Positions 39,927 through 51,282 of a DNA stretch of 64,000 bases are shown piece by piece (positions within the stretch are counted from its first letter, which is position 1; each line of letters begins with the position of its first letter). Below the pieces are notes generated by a model. The model worked only from the letters and a program-made list of their open reading frames with translations, was not told the DNA's origin and did not search any database. Origin of the DNA: Puccinia triticina (Eukaryota > Basidiomycota > Pucciniomycetes > Pucciniales > Pucciniaceae); contig NC_070566.1 in assembly GCF_026914185.1 (NCBI RefSeq), positions 3,224,001 through 3,288,000 of the forward strand, written 5' to 3'. The position numbers were made by a program, and so were the translations under genes.

Positions 39927-42665
39927 ATGGGCCCCCCCTCACCCCCCCTCGGATCGCTGCCTGCCCCACCTCGCCTGATCACCGCACCCGACCAGCACCT
40001 CCGGGACTCCTATCCGCCCCGCCGAAGCTCCCTCTCCCCCTCGCCCGAGCCTGAAGAACTCGCCAACCAGCATCCGCCCGACTCTCGCCCCCACTCTCCC
40101 TACCTCCCCCCCCTCCCCCACAACCCCTTCGCCTACGACCCTCCCCCCGCAAAGGACTTTCCCCGCCGCCCGTCCTACCAGCGGAACAGCAGCGTCACAT
40201 GGAACACTGCAAGCGACAGCGATTTCACTCGGATCGGCTACGACTCATGGATACACACTTCCGGCAGCATGGTCGCGTCAGTATTGCCCTCCCCCATTCA
40301 TATCATCTCTTTTCTTCCTTCTCACTCCCTCTGTCTCCTTACCCACACACAGGCTGGACAAGCTGGACGAAACGGAGGTAGAAGGCGTCGGGCTCGTCCA
40401 TCCATCGGCCACCAAGCGCCTCGACACCGACAATGACTCGTTCTATGTCAGGTCTGCCCCTCCGCCCCCGAAGAGCAGGCGGCGCAAGATGATCATCAGC
40501 CTGGCTGCCATGGCCGTGATCCTCCTGGTGATCATCATCGGAACCGTGCTCAGCATGCGCAAATCCCGTCTCGCCGATCTCGGAAGAGTCAACCCAGCCG
40601 ATGGCACACTCGTCACCGCTTCGGGCGATGTCGTCAAACTGTGGGGGAAGGACGGCGATAAAATCAAGGTTCGACTCAACTGTTTGAATCTATCTTTTCG
40701 GTTTCCATAATCGTTGCTAATCTGATTTGGGGGTTATTATTATTATTATCACCAGACTGACAATGGCACGACGTTTGAATACAAAAACCCTCTAGGTGGC
40801 ACATGGGTCGCAATTCCTTTCAACGATACCGCCAAAGCTCAGGCTGATACCCCGGCGTTGAACGAAAAATGGGATTACTCGAACCGACGTATTCTTGGCG
40901 TCAACCTAGGAGGCTGGCTCGTTCTTGAACCTTTTATCACCCCATACATGTTTGAGCCCTTCAGCAGTCATGATGCCAACGGCCAGGCCCCTACGGTTGT
41001 CGACGAATGGACACTCTCAGTCGCCCTTGGCGACAAACTGGCTTCCACACTTGAAGAACATTACCGGACATTTATCACCGAAGAGGATTTCATGCAGATT
41101 GCTGCCGCCGGACTCAACTGGGTCCGGCTGCCCGTTGGCTGGTGGATGATCGAAACATGGGATGGCGAACCACTCCTGGAAGGCGTCTCGTTCAAGTACT
41201 TCCTCAAGGCACTCCAATGGGCACGCAAGTACGGCCTCAGGGTCAACCTCGATCTCCACGCCGTACCCGGCAGTCAGAACGGCTTCAATCATTCTGGAAA
41301 ACTAGGCACCATCAATTTCCTCGTCGGCTTGATGGGCGTCGCTAATGCCCAGAGAACTCTCAATTACATCCGCACCCTCACCCAGTTTATCTCTCAACCT
41401 CAGTACGCCAATGTCGTCCCGATGTTCTCCGTCCTGAATGAAGCCCTCGTCGCAAAAATCGGTGTGCCACAGATGAGGTCCTTGTTAGTAGTCAAGCTCT
41501 CTCATTTTCCTTGCGATTAGTCTTCGCCACCTATGCATACTCACAATATGCATATCTTTCTAGCTATCTTCAAGTGTACCAAATGATGCGCGGGATCACT
41601 GGTTACGGTGTGGGAAAAGGACCAATGATGATCATTCACGACGGATTTCAAGGGACTGGGGCTGGCCACACTGGATGGGCTGGTTACTTGAAGGGCGCCG
41701 ATCGAATCGGGCTTGACACGCATACATACTTCGCTTTCGACAAACAAAGTAACGATTCACTGGGCTACAATTCCTACAAGCCTTGCACGTACTGGGCCAA
41801 AGGATTTAACCTAACCAACACCAATTTCGGATTCAATTTCGCGGGGGAATATTCGCTTGCAGTGAATGACTGTGGGCTGTGGCTCAACAACATCGGCATC
41901 GGGAGCCGTTACGATGGGACATACCCGACGGCAAATGCGCCCGATAACACGAATTTTCCGATGGTTGGGTCGTGTGATCCATGGAAGGACTATCGGACAT
42001 GGACGCCCGACATGAAGAAGAGCATTGCCGATCTGGCCGCGACCTCGCAGGATGCGATGCAAAACTCATTCTTCTGGACCTGGAAGATTTCCCGCTCGAT
42101 CCGGACGCCGGAGCTGAAGCCGAACCCGATGTGGGACTACCAGCTGGGTCTGCAGCAAGGCTGGATCCGGCCGGATGCGCGCGGGAGTGTCGGGGCCTGC
42201 GCGTCCGTGGCGGCCCAGCAGGGCGCCACGATCCCGGTCCAGCCATGGGCGGGTAAATTCGAGGATTGGCAGGTGGGAGAGGGGGGATCGGACGCACGGA
42301 CGATCGATCCCGGCCAACTGGCGCTCTACGGCCAATGGCCCCCGACCCAGATCTTTGTCCAGCAGGGCCAGAACCCGGTCTACCCGGATGTGAGCAACCT
42401 GCCCCAATACGTGCCCAGCGGAACGCCGGTGGTCCTGAAGCCCGAGCCGCCCAATGCGCACGACTTGCCCGACAGCGCCTCCGTCGATCCCGGCTCGGGA
42501 TGGGCCAACAACGCCGACCACGCCGGGTGGTACGTGCCCGTCAAGGACTGCCCGTACCCTAACCCTTGGGCCGCCGGGGGACTGCCCCCTCCATCCGGCC
42601 CGTTCTGCCCCGGAACGCCCCCTCAGCCCGCCAAACCTTCGTCTCCGAGCTTGCGCAAACGATGA
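39927..42665 (+). CDS. GH5 exo-beta-1,3-glucanase, type II membrane protein
   Basis: Hydrolyses beta-1,3-glucan from chain ends; a cell-wall remodelling enzyme. Four exons, 39927-40276, 40353-40668, 40756-41483 and 41564-42665, phases consistent, 831 residues. The first ~160 residues are Pro/Ser-rich and end in KSRRRK. A single membrane segment (about 163-184, IISLAAMAVILLVIIIGTVL) follows, so the N terminus faces the cytosol and the enzyme the outside. The catalytic domain starts at about residue 262 with RRILGVNLGGWLVLEPF. The acid/base Glu451 is in VLNEA and the nucleophile Glu560 in FAGEYS. The C terminus carries a Pro-rich extension after about residue 680. Similar membrane-bound exoglucanases occur in basidiomycetes. 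No defect seen. Confidence 0.93.
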
Positions 42666-43591
42666 GATCTCTCGTCTTAGCGCAAAGGACACACCCCACT
42701 GCTCTACTTCAACAACCCTCCCCCCCCCTCCCTTCTTGCTTCTTCTTGCCCTTTCTTTTGTTTGTCTTCGGAAGGAACCATCCAAAGCCATTCTTACTCA
42801 ATAGACTCTGCATCCCTCGCAAAATATGTGAATAACACCTTGCCACGCCTGCTCAATTCTACAGCCATCTTGGACAATCTTCCAGCACCCAAGGAATCCA
42901 AGTTCATTGTGTGTGTGTTCTTTTTTCTGCTTGGCTCTCCCACCCCCTCTCTCCAGATCAATCACCTTGAACAAGACACTTCCTCTTCTCTCTCATTTCC
43001 CACTTCATGTAAACCTCATTCTACTACATACCACACACTCCCCCCACCACACTGCTCATTTTAAATCAATTGGTCCCTTTTTTTTTATTGTCTGAGGATA
43101 TCTTGATTCTTTTTGCAATGATGATGATTGCTTATCAGTTGGGATGTTTGGTCTACATTTCCTCATCATCATCATTAGCTTTTCTTGTTCTCCCTTCTTG
43201 TGGTGCTCTGATCCTTGCTGCTCTGTGATATTCTAGCCTTAGGAGTTTGTTATCTGGTCTCTTGGGATCTGCTCACCTTGAAACGACTACATGTCCACTT
43301 AACTATATACTCTTTTTTTTCTTTTTTTGTGGATGGCTAAGCCTATATACTCTGGGGGTCTTTTTTGGAATTGTGTGGAGAAATTTATATAAACAACTTG
43401 ACTACATCCTTCTGTTGCTTGTTGTGTATTTTTTTTTTGACATGGTTGGGCCATTTTAATTTGTTAATTAGAGATGTGGTCAACTTGTTCCAGCTGCATG
43501 ATATGGTCTATAATGTAGCTAGAGGACCAGGATGGAAAAACCACAACAGACAACAGACAAGAAACAAAACAACAAACAAACAAGAGAAGAG
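42666..43591. other. 3' region of the glucanase gene, AT-rich
   Basis: No gene. Long T-runs (for example 43311-43328, 43430-43439) and pyrimidine-rich DNA. Confidence 0.45.
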
Positions 43592-43800
43592 AGTAGGGAT
43601 GTAAATGGGTTGGGTTGACCCAGAAACACCCAAGACCCAATGGGTTCTGGGTCCGGTTTGGGCAGCCCTCAGGTCTCTCTTTAAAAAACCAACCGGACCC
43701 ATTGAGTCCCAATTAGATAATTGGGTTGGGTTTGGGCAGGGTTTTCCCCATTTGGGTTGGCCCATGAACCCAACTGCAACCCAAAATGAGGCTATCCACG
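43592..43800. repeat. possible hAT-type terminus with GGGTTGGGTT motifs
   Basis: GTAGGGATGTAAATGGGTTG starts the stretch and resembles hAT ends (TAGRGATG). It is followed by repeated and inverted GGGTTGGGTT / AACCCAA motifs. No matching right end was found, so it may be a fragment. Confidence 0.4.
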
Positions 43801-43839
43801 CTTCAGTCCAACCACAAATGTACATCATGCTCAATCACT

Positions 43840-44190
43840 CACCAAGAGGGATACAGCAAGATGAATTTGTACCAGCTTGCCAGGAGGAATACATACCTCC
43901 CGGCAAGCTGGACTTCAATCAGCTCGCCAAGAGGAATACATACCTCTTGGCGAGACGGGCTTTGTCAGCAGCTCAGTAAGAGGAATACATACCTCCCGGA
44001 GAGCTAGACTTGTGAGCAGCTCACTGAGAGGAATAAATACCTCTTGACAAGATGGATTTGTACCAGCTTGCCAAGAGGAGTACATACCTCTCAGCAAGCT
44101 GGGCTTTGACCAGCTCGCCGGGATGAATACTCACGGCAACCTTGTCAAAGTCCAGCTCACCAGGAGGTATGTATTTCTCATGGCAAGCTG
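43840..44190. repeat. hairpin-unit array (CAGCTTGCC / GGCAAGCTG type)
   Basis: Units such as CCAGCTTGCCAGGAGGAATA, then CATACCTCCCGGCAAGCTGG. The arms CAGCTTGCC-GGAGG and CCTCC-GGCAAGCTG pair. At least six degenerate units. Related in layout and partly in sequence to 18240-18720. Confidence 0.75.
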
Positions 44191-45580
44191 GACTTGGATC
44201 AATTTTCTGGGGTGTCTTGGCCTACATGTCCCTGCATGCCAAAAAAGGATGGCGCACACAGGTTTTGTTGTAACCTAACTAGTTAGATTACAGATAGTGA
44301 CACTTGCCAGCCCTCAAGACCAGGTTCTTCAACTGTTTATGCCTGGGAAAACAAGCTGCAGAGCTTGTTTTCCTGTTGTCCATTGAATTATTATTGGTTC
44401 TGGTCACCACAGGTTGTTCAAGGATGGTGTACACACCTGTGTACACCTTTTTTGGCGTGCACATACTAAACATTTGGCGTGCATTTAGCACAATGTAAAG
44501 CTCAAAAGTGTTCCTGAGAACCTTTTGCTGAATGCAGAAAGGTATGTATGAGGAAACCTCTGCCTTTCCTGGGTCACTAGACACTAAAACAAGCCCCCCA
44601 ATCTTAGATTGGAAGGTTTAATGTAGTGATAGTCAAGGTGTATCAAAAGATAGCCTACTTTGAGCAGGTGGCTTAAGGGTTATGGTGATGCAGCTGATGT
44701 GTAAGCGTTGTAATGATGTTGTAATTTGTATGTAAGGGTGTAAATGTAAACCAAAATAAGAGTGGGGCTGAGGGCCTGTAACATAGCAACTCAAAAAGCA
44801 GGTTTTTGGCCAGAAATCTGCCTTTCTTACAGAAAACAGTTTCCCCTCAAAAACGTGTACCACAGCACCCATTTTTGGGGGAATCCAGTAATCAATTTCC
44901 TTCAGAAATTGCCAATTTCCAGAAACAGGTCTGAACCCTGTTCTCTCAAGCAATTTCCACACTTGCTGCACCCGCCCGTCCCACCTCTCAGACAATACAA
45001 CACTCTCATCCTGGATAGTCCTGCAACCAATACAAAGTATTGGTTTGAGAGGAGCTCTTTCCTCCACCCTCCCGGACCACCTATCATATAGGTCCAAGAG
45101 GAATCCTCTCCTCTTTCCACCTGATATAACTTGATTGGTCCAAGAGGAAGTAGTGGAGTTTTCCACTTGGACCAATACAATGTATAGGTATTAGTCTGAG
45201 AGGATCTGTCTCCTCTTCTCCCTTGAACGGAACAACCTACTTCCTTCATATCACTCAAAACCACCCCTTCTCCCTCTCCACCCGATTTAACTAGATCAGC
45301 GCAAGAGGAAGAAGGGGTGTTTTCCCCTCAGACCAATACAATGCGTCTGGGGGGGGGGGGATTGTCTCCCTTTCCCCTTGGACAGAGTGGTCCAATTATT
45401 GGTCAGGACAGACTTGTCTCCCTCTTCCGCTCTGACCAACACAGCTTGATTCGTCTGAGAGGAAGGAGAGGTTTGGCCCTCCTGCCTTCCGTTGTGGACC
45501 AATACATGTTTATCGGCCTGATGTTGAGGAACCGGTTCTGTTGGCCTCAGACTGCATAATATATGTGTTATGTATGTATG
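44191..45580. other. repeat-rich, no gene
   Basis: 44200-44960 has no supported feature. 44990-45540 holds degenerate repeats of the type TTGGTCCAAGAGGAA / ACCAATACA, some inverted. Open frames here (for example 44633-45175) lack features. A run of G occurs at about 45350-45360. Confidence 0.45.
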
Positions 45581-45582
45581 TA

Positions 45583-45660
45583 CAGTGGGTCATCTAGTGT
45601 TTTTTGGCACCACATTTTTGAATGCAGAAGCTCAGGCCACAGCCTTTAAGTCATGAGATT
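45583..45660. mobile_element. fragment related to the 80-bp hairpin MITE
   Basis: After a TA, the sequence CAGTGGGTCATCTAGTG, then TTTTTTGGCACCACA matches the left arm of the MITE at 734-813 with few differences. No right arm follows, so this is one end of a longer or truncated relative. Confidence 0.6.
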
Positions 45661-46302
45661 GGCTACAGGGGTGGAAAATAAGTTCCTAAGAATGGTTATG
45701 AAATAAAAAAAAAGTAAAAATAAAAAAAATGAAAATGAAAAATGTGGAATTTTTTTAATTTCTTGCAAATTTCTCAGAATGTTCATTACTGTTCAAACCA
45801 AGGAGGGAAAATTGGAGATAAAAGTATGGCATACAACAAGAAGGGGGTTAATAAACGTACCCGGGTTTTTCCGCGTTTGTACCCGGTTTTTGCATACCCC
45901 CTTTTCCGCCTACGTACCCGGTTTTTTTCCGCTCATTTTTACGCAACCCAAATCCCACTTTCTTAAATCCACACAATCCTAGACCTCTGGATCTAAGTTT
46001 TGGGGTGTTTCTTTCTCACAAAATGGCACAAACAGCCCACAAATCTCACAATACATGTTGAAATCCCCAAAGGCCCGAAGGCCCTATGTATGACCCTCCA
46101 GCTGTGCCGCAGCAACGAGCAAAAGTGGGCCGGTTGTTAGAGTAGTCCAGGAAGGCCCTAATCAAGTGATTAGTGGGCTCCCAGGGAGGGGGTAGGACAA
46201 AACCGGATCCCCTGGGGGGACAATCCGCTGCCAACCCCTCCCCCTTTTAAATAAGCAGTCATGTTTGTCCCCCAACAATATCCTGACCGTTGCCCCACAC
46301 CA
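45661..46302. other. no gene; short GTACCCGG tandem motif
   Basis: 45855-45935 contains three or four copies of CGTACCCGGTTTTT-CCGC. Otherwise nothing recognised. Confidence 0.4.
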
Positions 46303-46500
46303 CGGGCTCGTTGCCATCTGCCACGCACTCGTCGCCATCCGCCACAAGCTTGTTGCCATCCGCCACAATTAGCTTGTCACCATCTGCCACAGACTTGTTG
46401 CCATCTGCCACGGATTTGTTGCCATCTGCCACGGATTCGTCGCCATCCACCATGGGCTCGCCGTCATCCGCCACGCTCTTTTTGCCATCCGCACCGTGGG
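46303..46500. repeat. tandem repeat, ~21-24 bp unit (GTTGCCATCTGCCACG)
   Basis: About nine degenerate units with the core TTGCCATCNGCCAC. The period is close to a multiple of three, so one frame on each strand is open, but no start or domain supports coding. Confidence 0.7.
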
Positions 46501-46676
46501 ACCTGTGAACACTCTGTACAGCCAGTAAATGACTGGACTCGCGCATGCATGCGAGGCCAGTCGTCAAGTGAGCATGCGCGCTAAATTTTTCAAACCCCAC
46601 TTGTTTCAACCCCGCTCTGACCCCGCCCAACTTACACATGTCTTTGAAAATTACAAGTCGCACCATCTCTTTCCAG

Positions 46677-47533
46677 TAAGGCTGTGACCCGGGGTTTGGG
46701 ACGGGGAATGAGGGTCATCCTGAACCCCAGACCCCGGATATGCCCCGGGGCACCCTGAAGCCCTGGGTCATGATACTTTTTTTTCTTGCCAGTAAAATGA
46801 CGTGGGTATCATCCCATTAGGTTTACACTTAGGGCATCAGTGGTGCCTGTTGGAGTTGAGAGTCTGTACATCCGTAGTCCATCAGCCTATTGTCCTCTGC
46901 TAATATTCTTGAAAATCCAATAAATATACTTCTGTATAGCATACCTCCCGCTCCGGACCAGTTAATAGGCTTTCAATATGAAGACTAAGAGAAAAGCCCC
47001 TGCTTTGACTCCCCCTCCCCCTGATTTATCCAACACCAACGGTACTGTTATTGAACTTAGTGACAAAGATCAAACCTTGGTGCAACCAGTCAAGCAAAGT
47101 TGGGTTTGGAATCACTTCTGAACGTCTGGCAACGGTGCCAAAGCTGTTTGTCAAGTTGTCCGGAAAGGTGGGAAGATATGTGGCGCTTGATTGAAAAAAG
47201 ATAAGAGTGGAAGCACCAAAAAATTCCACGGCCATCTCTTGCAAATCCACCAGCTCGCGGATCCTAAGCTCTTGAAAAAGACCAAGAAGTTTCCACATAT
47301 TGATATGGAGAAATGTTCAAAGTCTGGCTCCTCTGTACCCAAAGTGAGTTGTTTATAATTTTACAGTGATAAAAATTTAGGACCATTTCTGACTGGGGGA
47401 CCATTTTGTAGGTGGAGCTTAATAATGAGTCATTGATGAATGCCATTGTATACTTCCTAGCCAAGAGTGATCTCCCGTTTACAACTGTCAAGCAAAAGTC
47501 TTTCTGTGCACTTCTTTGCCTGCTTAATGAAGA
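46677..47533 (+). pseudogene. hAT transposase, N-terminal part with BED zinc finger
   Basis: From ATG 46978 the frame encodes a basic start (MKTKRKAPALTPPPP). A BED-type finger follows: SWVWNHF, CQVVRKGGKICGA and HGHLLQIHQL. Exon 1 ends at 47343 (gtgagt donor) and exon 2 starts at 47412 with LNNESLMNAIVYFLAKSDLPF, the region after the finger in hAT transposases. Two in-frame TGA stops (after WNHF, and after CGA where Trp is expected) break it. At 47533 the sequence changes abruptly to a Ty3/gypsy integrase on the other strand. Upstream, TAAGGCTGTGACCCGGGG at 46677 may be the element's left terminus (inference). Confidence 0.75.
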
Positions 47534-47536
47534 GGC

Positions 47537-47954
47537 CTCACCCCTGCCTCCACCCAACCGGAAAGATTGTCCCGCGCCACAATCAGTTACTTGAATTTCC
47601 CCGCCTTAATATGCACCGCGTCTATAGATATCCTACTGAAGAGCGTGTTGGTTTACGTAGGTTTCCCAATCTCTTTAGGCAAACGCAGGCCACGCCTCTG
47701 GCATTGCTTGCAACTCCAAACCCATTGCCGCACGCTCCTCGTAACACCCGGCCACCAAAACCGTGTCTGCACGCACCGTTTGGTGATCCAGCTCCTCGTG
47801 TAAACTCCGCAGGAAAGCCTCCTGATCAATGCGCCGCGTTACCACCATTAGGTGCACCGGTGCGCTTCGCCGCCACAGCTGGCCCTCATGCACGAAGAAA
47901 TTTGCTGCTTTCCGCTTAATCCAGCGCTGCACCGTAGACTCAATTCCTGCAGGG
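47537..47954 (-). pseudogene. Ty3/gypsy integrase fragment
   Basis: On the minus strand from 47954: IESTVQRWIKRKAANFFVH, the integrase zinc-binding region (SLHEEL, then after a frameshift RFWWPG and SCKQCQRR), and the start of the catalytic core (SIDAVHIKAG, an in-frame TAA, LIVARDNLSGWVEA). It stops at about 47537. Its upstream reading frame continues exactly at 58263 on the far side of the CACTA-like element, so it is the same gypsy copy. Confidence 0.8.
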
Positions 47955-47993
47955 TAGCACTGCCAATATGATTGTATCGGTTGGCTACATCCA

Positions 47994-48531
47994 CGCTTAC
48001 ATCAGATGTTTTGAACCGATGTTACATCGGCGCAAGCGTCCGACGTAACTGTCTGGCGATGTTATATCGGCGATGGCAGATGTTACATCGCCGTGGTCCG
48101 ATTTCAAAAGGGACGGTGGCAATGTAACATCGCCGGGCACCCCACCAACACAACCCTTGGTTGACGTCATGTCGACCAAGTTGTATACCCACTCAAATTA
48201 CCTCCGACTCAACATCGGCCCAAGGCGAGATTGCATCGGCCATCAGCGACGCAATAGTTGACTCAAAATCGGCAGGGGGCGTTTTTGGATCGGTGTTGAC
48301 GAGACTACAACAGTATGGCACGATGCAACCTCGCCCTTGGGCGACACAACTCCGCTTTCGCTCGATGCAAACCCGCTCCCGGTCGATATAACATCAATTT
48401 CCGCCGATGCAATCTCGGTCAGAGGACCCGACGCAATTGCAGAGTAGGATCACACTAGGTACATAAGGCAAAACACTCGAATTACCGGGGCCTCCCTCCT
48501 TGAATTGTCTTATCTGCTAACTGGGACTATT
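47994..48531 (+). repeat. CACTA-like element, outer left arm
   Basis: Inverted partner of 57128-57681. Rich in GATGTTACATCGGC-type motifs in several copies; no coding frame. Confidence 0.8.
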
Positions 48532-49233
48532 AGTCCTGCTAAACGGGCACAGGAACTTGATACTCGTTTCTTAGATGGTCATCCACCAGCTAACTTGAAC
48601 GGGTCAACACGACTCGGCTTGCTTGCTCAACTAGTATTTTTCTTATATTTTATCAATAATCAAAGACCCATGCAGGTGTTCTAGAATCTGCACTGGATCC
48701 CACCAAATCACCCGCCGCTAATACAATATTTGGGCTCTCTTATTTGTTGATTGGACAAGCAGCTACACGACTTCATTTGTTGTTTGATTGAGGCTCAAAT
48801 CAAAGCTGGTGCTGAAGCAAGAACTTGAAGCGCCCGAATGGCCGAACGCCTCGGCCCGGATTCCAAACGGGCGGCTACCTTGCGCGCTCCATTGTTGGCT
48901 TCTTCCGGTTCTTCCGGCCCTTCGGTTTTTGCCAAGTCTTCTGAACTTTGCCTCACAAGATTCATCCTCCACGTGAGCAATTCCTTGTCTTCTCCTCATC
49001 GCCACCACCTCCATCTCATATCTCACTTGACAATCGCAAGCCAAGGCGGCTGATGCTCGCCGTCAACCCCTTCCACGTGTCCGACTCCACGCTGAGCCTC
49101 AGCTTCTCCGCAAAGCCTGAGTGGGTGCCCTGGGGTTCCTGCTGGCCGCGGCCGCCGAGCGCTTCAACAACGTGCTTCTCTGGTTGCGCGCCAACGACGT
49201 TGCCAGCCACCCCCAACCAGCTTCTCGCCCCGC

Positions 49234-49929
49234 CCGGTCTCCCGCCGTGCACGGCTATCCGGACGGACTCGCCTCCCACCCCGCGCACCCGGCTGCTCTT
49301 CTTCCGTCGCCAAAAAACCCTGCGGCTGCCCTTACGCCTGCCTGTGTCTCGTCGAGTCCAGAGCCGACGGCCCGCTCTGGCAACACTATGTCGGCCTCTT
49401 TGCCAGCTCCAACAAGCGCCGCCTGCGCCCCGCACCGCGCTCGGCAATCGGCTTGAGAACACCCATCCGCCTAAGCATGCACTCAACCATCCGGTATCTG
49501 CGGAAGACAATCCTGTGCCCCGTGCGCCTCTCAAGCTCGCCAAGATCCCTCAGGCTCAGTGCCCCCATCGATGAAGCCCCCTCCGTCGCCACTGACCATC
49601 TGTGTGGCCTGCAGATTTCGCAGGCGCCCGTCTCGTGGAGCCAGACCTGGAGTCCCCGGTCGATGCTCTTGAGCTACTCGGCTTGTGAAGCCTCCGAAGA
49701 CCCTACGCGGTGCCCGTGCAGGAACGCCGTTTTCCCGGCTGCCCCCCGCACGCCATCAAACCCTAGACGCCCAACGAGGCCGCGCACCGGCTAGACACCT
49801 ATCTCCGACGCTACGCGAGATCTTGGACACGGCTGTGGAGGTCACGCGCTGGACGCCCAGACAGAAGAGCCCGCGGCGGCGCCTGCCGGCCACTTGGTGG
49901 CCCAAGTGATGGTGGAATGCGCGCTGGGC
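49234..49929 (+). repeat. CACTA-like element, inner left arm
   Basis: GC-rich, inverted partner of 56387-57106 (roughly 85-90% by eye). Protein-like stretches exist in shifting frames (for example SRADGPLWQHYVGLFASSNK at about 49357), so the arm may derive from a decayed gene. The left side keeps ~700 bp (48532-49233) that the right arm lacks. Confidence 0.7.
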
Positions 49930-51282
49930 AGCGTCAGCCGACGAGGAGTTGTGTGCCGAGTCTTCTTGCTACAGCCCCTCCGTCCGCTTGCGCCCTCAGG
50001 CCGTGCCTCTACCCGCCTCGGCCCCCATCCAAGACCAACTGGCAACCGTTCTGACAAACCCAAAACCACATCCGCGCAAGAACCTGCTTGCCCGCGCCGC
50101 CTCCTCGACCCCCTTCTGCTTCCTACGGAAATGAACAATGAGGATCAGAATTTATGTCAACTGTGTATGGTACATTATGTGGTTACTGTGGTGGTCTTTT
50201 GGCTGAGTAGTTTCCAGCGGACTATTAACTTCCATAGATGTGTTGATGTTGTCAAGGAATGAAGCAAATGGATCTTTGCACATGACCAAATAATTAGGGA
50301 GATTGACTTGCCCCTGCGGTTTCTTTGGGGGGAGCGGAGCTAACTTAACTAAATCCCTCCTAGAGGGAGGGACTTGCCTTACAAGTTACAGGTAATTTTG
50401 GCCTGAGACAAACATCAAATTTCTAGGGCTTTGCAAATCTCTATGTTTGTGTAATCTCCCTCTACTAGCTATTACTACATTCAGAATTAGACTCATCAGA
50501 AGCTTGTCTATCTTCTACCATTGTCTTATGTCTTTTGCTTCAACCAAATCATATATATGATGTGATTAATGTAATATCAACAAAATCCATCCTGGTTCAA
50601 ATAGTATGGTTTTGAAATTCACTAGACTTTTAAGGTTGCTCTGCCAGCGCTTTTCACAGATTGTGGCTCAAGATTGTTCAAGAGCAAGGATGTATGTTCT
50701 GGTCAAATTTTGCAAAAACATTTGGCTGTTGAGTTTAAACTCTAGTACATTGAGTATTGGTTTAGTCTATGCATGTGCTCATACATATAACGTGTACATG
50801 TGGCACTGGTAGCATGTCAATCAATCAGACCCCACTTGCTGAACACCAAACTCCAACTCTGACCTCTCTCTTTGCAGATAACTCTATTCTTGCCTGTTCT
50901 CTTCTTTCTCATTGTTGTCAACCCTCAACCTTCATTACCACCAAAAAAGATAAACTGTCACTACACTACAGGTGACATCAGCATAATTCCATTGAGCTAC
51001 CCTCCAGTTGCACAGTTGGCTGCATGGACATCCCCCTGTAGGAAACAAAGGGGCCATTGTGGCCTAGTTTTGACAGCCCCAGAGCTGGGAATAAGTGACA
51101 GCTGTTGTTGTTTGGTGTCACCTGATGTTTGGTGACAATTGATTTTTCCTGGTGTACAGTGCTGCGGGTTTGTGCTATGGAACTTGTATTGTTAAGGGGG
51201 GAAGGAAAGGGTGATGGTAGGGCCCATGCCACATCTAGATTGCTGTGCCAACTAGCACCCTTTAACAAATGAAAATGGTAGT

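Noticed and set aside
44633..45175. 180-codon minus-strand frame
   Set aside because: It overlaps degenerate repeats and has no domain or intron signals.
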